DNA from: an uncultured Bacteroidales bacterium
GTDB taxonomy: Bacteria > Bacteroidota > Bacteroidia > Bacteroidales > UBA932
Assembly (NCBI GenBank): GCA_946184255.1
Contig: CAMHFA010000028.1
Location: 1-9,238, forward strand
Reading direction: 5' to 3'
Length of the DNA stretch: 9,238 nucleotides
Both the position numbers and the translations under genes were made by a program. The notes under the pieces were generated by a model, which saw only the letters and a list, made by a program, of their open reading frames with translations, had not been told where the DNA came from and made no database searches. Each line of letters opens with the position of its first letter. The stretch's first letter is position 1. This document shows, in pieces, positions 1 through 5,851 of the stretch.

Positions 1-420
1 ATGATGAAGAAAGGGAACAGGACGAATGCCTATAGGGTGGCTAACGAGGCCTTTCTCCTTGAGAAGGCAAAGGAAGAGGGCGTTGTCGTACTCGATAGCG
101 GCGTGATGTACCGGAAAGTTAAGGAAGGGCACGGTACCAGAAGACCATCAGTTTCCGGGGTCGTCTACGTCCGCTACACCGGAAGGCTGATTGACGGAAC
201 AGTCTTTGACACAACCGAGGGGCAGCCGCTGCCGGCATTGTTTACCATAAGGGAACTCATCGTTGGATTCCAGGCAGCCTTGGTCAGGATGCATGAGGGA
301 GACAGGTTCGAGGTATATATTCCTGCCAAGTGGGGCTATGGTTCCATGAAACTGGATGGCATTCCAGCCCACAGTACGCTCATATTCGACATAGAACTTG
401 TGAAGATTGAACGAGTATAG
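1..420 (+). CDS. FKBP-type peptidyl-prolyl cis-trans isomerase
   Basis: This 139-residue protein is a single FKBP domain that should catalyse cis-trans isomerisation of Xaa-Pro bonds during protein folding. The core runs from about residue 50 to 137. Visible FKBP signatures are VxYTGRLxDGTVFD (Y59, F69 and D70 are pocket residues), a LIVGFQAAL segment (87-94) followed by MHEGDRFEVYIP, WGYG (Y113), and the closing strand IPxxSTLIFDIEL (121-133). The floor position of the pocket, usually Trp in FKBP12, is Phe90 here, as in many bacterial members. The N-terminal 45 residues are charged and helical-looking. No signal peptide or lipobox is present, so it is probably cytoplasmic. The window opens exactly on two consecutive ATG codons, so the true start could be either of these or lie upstream. 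No operon partner is visible; the next gene is convergent, about 320 bp away. Confidence 0.88.
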   Translation: MMKKGNRTNAYRVANEAFLLEKAKEEGVVVLDSGVMYRKVKEGHGTRRPSVSGVVYVRYTGRLIDGTVFDTTEGQPLPALFTIRELIVGFQAALVRMHEGDRFEVYIPAKWGYGSMKLDGIPAHSTLIFDIELVKIERV

Positions 421-430
421 GTGATTGTCA

Positions 431-457
431 GGGAAGGAAAATGTCCTTATCCTTCCC
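431..457 (+). terminator. Hairpin just downstream of the FKBP gene
   Basis: A perfect 8-bp inverted repeat (GGGAAGGA at 431-438, TCCTTCCC at 450-457) with an 11-nt loop starts 10 bp after the FKBP stop codon. The position suits a transcript 3' end, but there is no T-tract after it, so it is a weak terminator candidate and may only be a 3'-end stabilising stem. Confidence 0.3.
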
Positions 458-614
458 ACAGGGTAACCGCAGGTTGCTATTAGGACAGAAAAATGGCAAA
501 ATCCTGCCTTTACATCCACTTTTATAATACCTCAAGGTGGTAATTTGTTACCCTAGGTAGACTTGAACTTGTTTCTTTGGGGACGTGTTATGCAACTTCT
601 TGATTTGTAGTAAA

Positions 615-654
615 TTATAAAAACAGCTAGTACTGAAAAACCGCACTAGCTGTT
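615..654 (-). terminator. Likely intrinsic terminator of the glycosidase gene
   Basis: A perfect 10-bp inverted repeat (AACAGCTAGT at 622-631, ACTAGCTGTT at 645-654) surrounds a 13-nt loop. Read on the minus strand, the stem runs straight into TTTATAATTT, giving five consecutive T with the last stem bases, which fits a Rho-independent terminator for the leftward gene ending at 740. On the plus strand it is followed by a T-richer but interrupted stretch, so it could also stop FKBP transcripts. Confidence 0.5.
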
Positions 655-739
655 CGCTTATTTTATTGATAATAAGTCGTTTATACACCACGGCAACAGT
701 TGCATCCAGCGCATAGGCCGGCTGCAACAGCCATTATGC

Positions 740-2881
740 CTATTTCTCCGTGGTGGGGAAGATTGTCAGTCGCAGGGTTGTGCTGCCGTAAGGGACCAGG
801 TCGATGTATTCAACCTTTCCTTCGGTCTTGAATTTCTCAGGCAGGGCAGGGGTGAACCTGTTTTCCTTAAGGGTCCAACCCTTGACTCCGACGACAGGGA
901 CGCGGATCTTGAGCGGAACCGTCTCTAGGTCGAAGGGGAAGCCTTCAGCACCGGTTGATTCAACCTTAAGGTCCTTCAAGCCGTCCTTGACAAGGGCATA
1001 GTTCCACTTTCCTGCAGGGGTCATCGACCAGCTCTTGAAATCGGGATTGGCGGATGCCTTACCAGCAAGATTTTCGTAGATGGCAGGATCCTCTTCGACA
1101 TCGGCGGGTATGGCATATGAATATACAACAGGTCCGCGCTGGACTGAAGATCCTATGACAGGATTGTCCACAATCTCGATTTCCATAGGGAGATCAACTG
1201 TGAAAGTGTCTCCGGTCTTCCACTGCTTGCTGACTGTCTTGAATCCGGTCTCCTGGCCTTTGACCCATCCCGGGATGCGATAGGTGAAATCCATGTCGCA
1301 AGCCTTGGTGTAAGGCTTTCCGTTCTTGAAGAAACTGAACTCGAAACAGACCTGTTCCTCGAAAGGATAGGCGGTCTTTTCCTCGATACGGACAGTGATA
1401 CCCTTGCCGAGGTCATATTCCACGGATGAAGGGCCATAGAGGGCGGCCACAGGCTGACCCTTCCGGTCTTTCATCCACATTCTGGCGACGTAGTTCGGGA
1501 AATAACGGTGCAGGTTTCCGATGCAGCATTCTGTTTCATGGATTGGACGGTACTGCATCCAGGTCAGCCCATATTTGAAATTGTTGTGGTTGGAATTGCC
1601 AGTTGCGATGAACTGGTTGGGGCAGGAGAAATACTGCATCGTCTTGAAATCCTTCGTAATGGCCCCGAAGCCACCGTTGAATATTCCTTTCTCGATGCGG
1701 TCCGCCCACTGGCCGTCTCCCGTTACCATCAGGTAGTAACCCATGGTCCAGGTGTAATCGGAGATGTCGCAGGTCTCATGGCTTGCAAGAGGATCATTGC
1801 CCGCCAGGGCCTCAGAGGAAGAATTGATACCGTCGATGAGCATGTTGGGTGCTTCCATCTTCTCCTCTGCGTGCAGTGCAGCCTTAAGATATTTTTCTTC
1901 ACCGGTGTAGGCGTACAGAAGGAGGGGAACCTTCAGGAGCTCATTCATGGTGACTCCATGCATGTGGAATTCACTGTCGTCCAGGGCTGTTTCCTGGGTC
2001 ATGTTGGATTCGCCCCTTTCCCAGGCATTGATGGCCAGGTCGAGGAGTGCCTGGTTGCCGGTAAGGGCATAGGTCCATAGCATACCTTCGACATTGATGA
2101 CATAGCGGTCCTGGGCCAGTTCATCCAATGAATATGAAAGGTAGTTCTTTTCCAGGGCCTCGGGGATCCTGGGATCTCCTGTGGCTTCATAGTAAGCCTG
2201 GACTGCGCGGAAGAACACTGCGAAAGGCCATGCCATGGATCCGGTTTCGGGTCCGAGACGGCCTTCGGAACGGTCTGCCATCAGGATCCTGGCCTGACGT
2301 GCCATACGTTCCTGCTGGCGGGCCTGCATCTGGGCGAAACGCTTTTGGGCCTCGGGGTCTGCCTGCATCTGGGCGATACGCTGCTGGGCTCGGGGATCGG
2401 CAGAGACCTGGGCGTCGAAGTTCCTGGGACGGCGACCGCGCTGAAGCTGCTTCATTGCCTCTTCCTCAGTCATTCCGGCCTTGGCCGGAAGCGGATGGGC
2501 GAGGACATATTCAATATTCTCCTGCCAAGTGTCCAGGAATTTCTTGTCATCAAGAAGGAAACCGAGACGGGTGATACCGTCAAGATAGTAAGCGGTCTGT
2601 TCGAAACGCCACCAGTCGGCTCCGCGGGATTCGGAATCACGCTTGAGTTCTCCTGCCCAGAGGACTGTATTGAACGGATAGGCCATGGCCTCGGGATGAC
2701 CTGCCAGGCCGTCACGCTGACGCTCGAGTATTTCCTTCAGCCAGCCTTCAGGCTGGATCCTGTCGATCATTCCTTCAGCAAAGACTGCATGAGGGGCAAC
2801 GGGGACGCTTGTAACCGCCTTTTTGCTGCAGCCGGGGAGCAGGAGTAGCAGGCCGGCCAGGATTAAAAGATTCTTTTTCAT
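740..2881 (-). CDS. GH127-like (DUF1680) glycoside hydrolase lipoprotein
   Basis: This 713-residue protein belongs to the DUF1680/GH127-type family, whose characterised members include beta-L-arabinofuranosidases acting on plant glycans; the actual substrate here is unknown. Residues 1-18 are a lipoprotein signal (hydrophobic run, then LPGC with Cys18). The residues after Cys18 are basic, not acidic, so I infer a periplasm-facing rather than surface anchor. The alpha/alpha-barrel spans roughly 40-480 and a beta-sandwich region follows to the C-terminus. Family zinc and catalytic residues are visible: Glu369 and Cys371 in HETC, and Cys452-Cys453 in ECCIGN, one of which matches the nucleophilic cysteine of GH127; Glu357 is a candidate acid/base. 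A basic Gln-rich insertion (about 137-205) with a tandem repeat interrupts the barrel and is unusual. It is divergent from a ThuA-like lipoprotein gene. The family call is firm; specificity could equally be that of related GH families sharing this fold. Confidence 0.85.
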   Translation of the reverse strand: MKKNLLILAGLLLLLPGCSKKAVTSVPVAPHAVFAEGMIDRIQPEGWLKEILERQRDGLAGHPEAMAYPFNTVLWAGELKRDSESRGADWWRFEQTAYYLDGITRLGFLLDDKKFLDTWQENIEYVLAHPLPAKAGMTEEEAMKQLQRGRRPRNFDAQVSADPRAQQRIAQMQADPEAQKRFAQMQARQQERMARQARILMADRSEGRLGPETGSMAWPFAVFFRAVQAYYEATGDPRIPEALEKNYLSYSLDELAQDRYVINVEGMLWTYALTGNQALLDLAINAWERGESNMTQETALDDSEFHMHGVTMNELLKVPLLLYAYTGEEKYLKAALHAEEKMEAPNMLIDGINSSSEALAGNDPLASHETCDISDYTWTMGYYLMVTGDGQWADRIEKGIFNGGFGAITKDFKTMQYFSCPNQFIATGNSNHNNFKYGLTWMQYRPIHETECCIGNLHRYFPNYVARMWMKDRKGQPVAALYGPSSVEYDLGKGITVRIEEKTAYPFEEQVCFEFSFFKNGKPYTKACDMDFTYRIPGWVKGQETGFKTVSKQWKTGDTFTVDLPMEIEIVDNPVIGSSVQRGPVVYSYAIPADVEEDPAIYENLAGKASANPDFKSWSMTPAGKWNYALVKDGLKDLKVESTGAEGFPFDLETVPLKIRVPVVGVKGWTLKENRFTPALPEKFKTEGKVEYIDLVPYGSTTLRLTIFPTTEK
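2324..2401 (-). repeat. In-frame 39-bp tandem repeat within the glycosidase gene
   Basis: Two adjacent 39-bp units (2363-2401 and 2324-2362, about 80 percent identical by eye) encode ADPRAQQRIAQMQ and ADPEAQKRFAQMQ (residues 161-186). A degenerate third unit follows (ARQQERMARQA, 187-197). The composition is Gln/Arg/Ala-rich with a spacing of hydrophobic residues that suggests an amphipathic helix or coiled coil. The 39-bp length preserves the frame. Confidence 0.8.
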
Positions 2882-2952
2882 CGTTGGGGTATTCTTTTAT
2901 AATAAGTTTGTCAATTGAGGTAAATATAAGAATAATTGTTTATTTTTATGTT
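2882..2952. promoter_or_regulatory. Divergent promoter region, glycosidase / ThuA-like gene
   Basis: This AT-rich 71-bp gap separates two genes read outward, so it must carry both promoters unless they start inside coding sequence. For the rightward gene, TAAGTTTG at 2903-2910 matches the Bacteroidota -7 consensus TAnnTTTG and would give a leader of roughly 38 nt; the only upstream TTG (2884-2886) is at a slightly short 16-bp spacing. For the leftward gene, the minus strand has TATATTTA at 2921-2928, one base off the -7 consensus, with no clear -33 box. The region's role is likely; the individual boxes are tentative. Confidence 0.45.
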
Positions 2953-3864
2953 ATGAAACACCTATGCAAATCTTTCATCTCAGGCATGATACTGTCTGCC
3001 GTTATCTTCTCGTCATGTTCCCATAAGCCCTTGCCTGGTGTCATCATTACCGGGCAGAACAACCATAACTGGCCGGTCAGCAGCGAAGCTATAAAACTGA
3101 TGCTGGAGAATTCCGGACTGTTCAGTATGGATGTGGCGATTTCTCCGTCTGCAGGGGAGGATATGTCTTCATTCTCGGTCGATTTCAGCAAGTACAAGTT
3201 CGTTGTCCTTGACTACAATGGAGACCGGTGGCCGGAGACTATGGACGAAGCCTTCCTTGAATATGTCAGGGGCGGTGGGGGAGTGATCATATATCATGCT
3301 GCCGACAATGCTTTCCCAGAGTGGGAAGAATATAACAAGATCATAGCACTCGGAGGTTGGGGTGACCGTAACGAGGATTCCGGTCCTTATGTATATTGGA
3401 AGGATGGAGGACTTGTCAAGGACACGACTCCTGGCCCCGGAGGCTCCCACGGTGCCCGTCATGAATATGTGATGAACAGCCGTGACCGGGTGCATCCCGT
3501 TCTGAAAGGTCTTCCTGAAAGATGGAAGCATGCCGAGGATGAGCTTTATGACCGTATGAGGGGCCCCGGAGATATCAAGGATCTTCTCTATACAGCCTGG
3601 GCTCCTGTAGAGAAGGGTGGTTCTGGACGTGAAGAACCCCTCGTTTTCACTGTAGGATACGGTAAGGGACGGATCATACATATCATGCTTGGACATGCCG
3701 GCGATTCTCTTGAGGATAATCCAGCCATGCAGTGTGCAGGATTCCAGGTGCTGATGCTCAGGTCCGCGGAGTGGTGTGCAACCGGCAATGTAACCCAGAA
3801 AGTTCCCGTAGATTTCCCGACCGAGGCAGAAGTATCACTGCGCCCGGACTACAAACCCAGATAA
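2953..3864 (+). CDS. ThuA-like domain lipoprotein
   Basis: This 303-residue protein carries a ThuA-like domain (a class I glutamine-amidotransferase-like fold named after the trehalose-utilisation protein ThuA); the exact reaction is not established for most members, which often sit in sugar-processing loci. I place the start at 2953 because the next residues form a lipoprotein signal ending in FSSC (Cys22); an in-frame ATG at 2884 would bury this signal and lies in the promoter region. No acidic export signal follows Cys22, suggesting a periplasmic face. ThuA-type features are the opening strand VIITGQNNHNW (30-40), VLDYNGDRWP (85-94), GGGGVIIYHAADNAFPEW (107-124), HPVLKGLP (181-188), HAEDELYDR (193-201), and the terminal GYGKGRIIHIMLGHAG (235-250). 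The domain fills the mature protein with no fused module. It is transcribed away from the GH127-like gene, which suggests a shared sugar-related role (inference). Confidence 0.85.
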   Translation: MKHLCKSFISGMILSAVIFSSCSHKPLPGVIITGQNNHNWPVSSEAIKLMLENSGLFSMDVAISPSAGEDMSSFSVDFSKYKFVVLDYNGDRWPETMDEAFLEYVRGGGGVIIYHAADNAFPEWEEYNKIIALGGWGDRNEDSGPYVYWKDGGLVKDTTPGPGGSHGARHEYVMNSRDRVHPVLKGLPERWKHAEDELYDRMRGPGDIKDLLYTAWAPVEKGGSGREEPLVFTVGYGKGRIIHIMLGHAGDSLEDNPAMQCAGFQVLMLRSAEWCATGNVTQKVPVDFPTEAEVSLRPDYKPR

Positions 3865-3969
3865 ACTCGGATGATAAAAGACGTATTCTTTGCATATCGT
3901 TGTTTATTAGTATGCAAGGTTTACGATAACCGGGATTTAGTGTTATAGCTCCGCTGCTTTAAACTGATT
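3865..3969. other. Intergenic gap with an inverted repeat
   Basis: This 105-bp gap between the ThuA-like gene and the broken radical SAM gene contains a perfect 7-bp inverted repeat, TTGCATA (3890-3896) and TATGCAA (3911-3917), with a 14-nt loop. A competing pair, TATCGT (3895-3900) and ACGATA (3923-3928), overlaps it, so two alternative stems are possible. No T-tract follows, and I find no strict TAnnTTTG promoter box for the downstream gene. Confidence 0.4.
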
Positions 3970-4550
3970 ATGAAAGCTGAGGTATCTGCAGTATCCCGAT
4001 TGAGGATAGGTATTGACGGCGAGGGTGTCACTACACTGGTTGCTTTCATGCTCTGCCCCCTGGAATGCAGATTCTGCCTGAATCCCCAGACCCTGTCGCT
4101 GGATTATCCTTATGAAGAGTTTACTCCCGAGAGCCTCTGGGAGGAGAGCCGCTTCTCAGGCATGGGTTCATACGGGAGTTCCGGAAAGTCTGTGGTCCAG
4201 GATGGAGGATAAATCTGGAGACATCCTTGAATGTCCCCAAAGTCTTTCTGGAAGATGTCATTCCGGTCACCGATTCCTTCATCATCGACATCAAGGACAT
4301 GGATCCAAGGATATATTCGAACTATACCGGACGGGACAACAAACTTGTCATTGACAATTTAAGAATGCTTTCTGTCAATGGCCTGGCACCGAAGTGCATA
4401 ATCAGGATTCCGGAGATTCCCGGGTTCAATGACCAAGATGCACTTCTAGAGAGCGAGAGGAAGGTACGAAGCCTTGGTTTTGAGAATATCGACAGATTCA
4501 ATTACGATACGGAATATGGAAAGAGGAAAAGAAATATGCAGGATGCTTAA
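3970..4550 (+). pseudogene. Broken radical SAM (PFL-activase-like) gene
   Basis: The remnant is of a radical SAM enzyme resembling pyruvate-formate-lyase-activating proteins, which use a [4Fe-4S] cluster and S-adenosylmethionine. Frame 1 (3970 to about 4141) encodes RIGIDGEGVTTLV, then the cluster motif CPLECRFC (Cys29, Cys33, Cys36) and CLNPQ, up to ESLWE. The homologous reading then continues in another frame from about 4140: GGEPLLRHGFIREFRKV, WRINLETSLNVPK, FIIDIKDMDPRIYSNYTG, RIPEIPGFN, and FNYDTEYGKRKR, ending at TAA 4548-4550. Family members normally have about 20 residues (including the first part of the glycine-rich GGGEP region) between these two parts. A single deletion of about 60-70 bp, of length 1 mod 3, explains both the loss and the frame change. 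Frame 1 terminates at 4210-4212. The product should be inactive because the SAM-binding region is cut and the barrel truncated. A sequencing or assembly error is less likely for so long a loss. Confidence 0.8.
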
Positions 4551-4857
4551 GGAGATCCGTCGCAGGATCGCCAAGGAAAACGACATTGAATTCATTACGT
4601 CCGAATGCCGTCATAAAGGCTCCTGTGCCGGCACATGCCCTAAATGCGAGGCGGAGCTGGCTTATCTGGAGGGACAGCTTGCTTCCAGGAAAAGACTTGG
4701 CAAGGCCGTGAGAGTCGTAGGTCTCTCGATGGGCCTTGCCACAATCGCTCCTGCTTTGTTTACAGCGTGTAATCCGGATGACAGGAAGGATGAAGGATCC
4801 TGGGAGCAGCTTCAAGGGGACATTGCCCCAGCCCAGGTCCTCCCCAAGTCTGAATGA
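4516..4857 (+). CDS. Small Cys-motif protein with internal lipobox-like segment
   Basis: I do not recognise a named family with certainty. From ATG 4516 the protein has 113 residues. An N-terminal basic, amphipathic helix (KEICRMLKEIRRRIAKEN) precedes a four-cysteine cluster at 31, 37, 41 and 44 (C-x5-C-x3-C-x2-C, with CAGTCPKC), of the kind that binds zinc or an iron-sulfur cluster. A charged helix (EAELAYLEGQLASRKRLGK) follows, then a hydrophobic stretch (about 65-82) ending in LFTAC (81-85), which looks like a lipoprotein signal placed mid-protein, and a polar tail. The start overlaps the end of the radical SAM remnant by 35 nt; ATG 4543 (8-nt overlap) is an alternative, and a former fusion to the radical SAM enzyme is also conceivable. 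Overlap suggests translational coupling and a functional link to the now broken neighbour. The stop lies 2 bp from the convergent protease gene's stop. Confidence 0.65.
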   Translation: MERGKEICRMLKEIRRRIAKENDIEFITSECRHKGSCAGTCPKCEAELAYLEGQLASRKRLGKAVRVVGLSMGLATIAPALFTACNPDDRKDEGSWEQLQGDIAPAQVLPKSE

Positions 4858-4859
4858 TA

Positions 4860-5660
4860 TTACTTGGACGGTCTCTTGTAGCCGTCCTGGGTAGCTCTGG
4901 CTGACATCCTTTGGATTCTGGTCTCAGTAGCCGGATGGTCAGAGAATATCTCGGAAACAGCGGAACTCGAAGCCGCCTGTGAACCGGCTGATGCTCCACC
5001 TGTGGAAAGGGTCAGCAGACGTTCGAATGCAGTTGCCATTGCCCATGGATTCCTGCCGTGATCGACCAGGAACTGGTAACCATAGTCATCTGCCTGGTTC
5101 TCCTGCTTCCTTGAGAACTTTGCACTTAGGAGAGCCTCTCCTACATCACCGAGCTGGGAGGCTGTAAGCACGGCAATCGCACCGCCGGTAGCAACAACGG
5201 CATCCCTGATCGCAGAGTTGCGCAAAGCGGCCTGGAACTGCTTCCTGGAGTGTTTCAAGGCCACATGGCCAATTTCGTGTCCGACAACGCCAAGCACCTG
5301 GTCATCAGTCATCTGGTCCAGAAGTCCTGAATAGATCCTGACACTTCCGTCAGCGCATGCGAAAGCGTTGACGTCATTCGTTCCATATACCTTGAAATTC
5401 AGGGGAATTCCATCGACGTTTGTAATGCCTTTGGTGAGGTTGCGGACTCTCTTGACATAGGCATTCGTCTCGGGCAGGACGTTGTTCTTGGCGTCGAGCT
5501 GGGCAACATACTGTCCGACATAAGCCTGGATTTGTTCATCGCTGAGGGTTGCTGCCTGGGCTAACTTCGCTCCACTGGAAAGAAGATATGCGGCATTGAA
5601 CTGCTCGCTGCAGGAGACGAGCATCAAAGCCGAAGCCACAATGATGAAAAGCTTTCTCAT
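4860..5660 (-). CDS. M48 family metalloprotease lipoprotein
   Basis: This 266-residue zinc metallopeptidase is of the M48 type (relatives LoiP/YcaL and BepA in Escherichia coli), which degrade misfolded envelope proteins. The start at 5660 gives a clean lipoprotein signal with LVSC (Cys17); an in-frame ATG at 5684 would add eight residues and coincides with the predicted -7 promoter box, so it is disfavoured. The catalytic motif is HEIGH (His128, Glu129, His132). The third zinc ligand is Glu187 in ENQADDYG, followed by the family's conserved Asp191. The C-terminal SDHPATETRIQRM (240-252) is the usual M48 closing motif. A Ser/Ala/Gly-rich stretch (220-236) is probably a loop. No TPR module follows, unlike BepA. 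The gene lies downstream of pbpC on the same strand, 191 bp away, with its own promoter. It faces the small Cys-motif gene tail to tail with a 2-bp gap. Confidence 0.92.
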   Translation of the reverse strand: MRKLFIIVASALMLVSCSEQFNAAYLLSSGAKLAQAATLSDEQIQAYVGQYVAQLDAKNNVLPETNAYVKRVRNLTKGITNVDGIPLNFKVYGTNDVNAFACADGSVRIYSGLLDQMTDDQVLGVVGHEIGHVALKHSRKQFQAALRNSAIRDAVVATGGAIAVLTASQLGDVGEALLSAKFSRKQENQADDYGYQFLVDHGRNPWAMATAFERLLTLSTGGASAGSQAASSSAVSEIFSDHPATETRIQRMSARATQDGYKRPSK

Positions 5661-5683
5661 TCTGTTGGATGTTTTGATTATCA

Positions 5684-5713
5684 CAAATATAATTAATTTG
5701 GTGATAATACAAA
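5684..5713 (-). promoter_or_regulatory. Bacteroidota-type promoter for the M48 protease gene
   Basis: On the minus strand a TTTG box (5713-5710) is followed by an 18-bp spacer and then TATATTTG (5691-5684), an exact match to the phylum's -7 consensus TAnnTTTG. The spacing lies within the range reported for TTG/TAnnTTTG promoters in the phylum. Transcription would start some 5-8 nt downstream, leaving a leader of about 16-18 nt before the ATG at 5660, and this supports that start codon. Confidence 0.6.
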
Positions 5714-5764
5714 AACCGCGCTATGCATTCACTGCAGAGCTCGGAAGTTGTCTTGTTAAGTAAG

Positions 5765-5783
5765 ATGAATTCTCATGAATTCT
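5765..5783. repeat. Paired ATGAATTCT repeat forming a small palindrome
   Basis: ATGAATTCT occurs twice (5765-5773 and 5775-5783). Because GAATTC is self-complementary, the two copies can also pair as a 6-bp stem with a TCAT loop (5767-5782). It lies between pbpC and the protease promoter. It could be a protein-binding site, an mRNA hairpin after pbpC or chance. Confidence 0.35.
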
Positions 5784-5794
5784 GAAAACTTATA

Positions 5795-5819
5795 ACTAAT
5801 AACCAACTAAAACTACTAA
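5795..5819. repeat. Three helically phased ACTAA repeats
   Basis: ACTAA occurs at 5795-5799, 5806-5810 and 5815-5819, with 11- and 9-bp spacing, in an AT-rich tract about 80-100 bp upstream of the protease promoter's -33 box. Near-helical spacing could present them on one DNA face to a regulator, but in such biased sequence chance is a real alternative. Confidence 0.25.
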
Positions 5820-5851
5820 CAAGAACGAAAGTTTTACTGCATAAATTGTGC

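Larger units (their letters stand above)
421..739. other. Gene-free gap between convergent genes
   Basis: No plausible gene is seen in this roughly 320-bp AT-rich stretch between the FKBP gene and the leftward glycosidase gene. It holds several inverted repeats: 431-457, 539-552 (GGTAA-TTTG-TTACC), 622-654, 657-676 (CTTATT/AATAAG) and 720-732 (GGCTG-CAA-CAGCC, just past the glycosidase stop). A leftward 123-codon open frame that spans the 3' end of the FKBP gene looks like a shadow. No TAnnTTTG-type promoter is seen on either strand. Confidence 0.6.

Noticed and set aside
421..739. Insertion-sequence remnant in the long gap
   Set aside because: Several short inverted repeats are present, but no paired terminal repeats with target duplication and no transposase fragment can be read in any frame.
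1508..2080. Rightward open frame (190 codons) opposite the glycosidase gene
   Set aside because: It lies wholly within the GH127-like gene, including the codons for the catalytic cysteines, and has no domain resemblance.
2884..2952. Extended start for the ThuA-like protein
   Set aside because: It would place 23 residues before a clean lipoprotein signal and start within the divergent promoter region.
4112..4354. 80-codon frame across the radical SAM break
   Set aside because: It is the third frame over the deletion junction and does not match either half of the radical SAM protein.
4516..4857. Ribosomally made peptide precursor for the radical SAM enzyme
   Set aside because: The spacing of the four cysteines (with CPKC) looks like a metal site rather than a modified core peptide, and no leader/core boundary or maturation or export genes are seen; kept only as a remote possibility.
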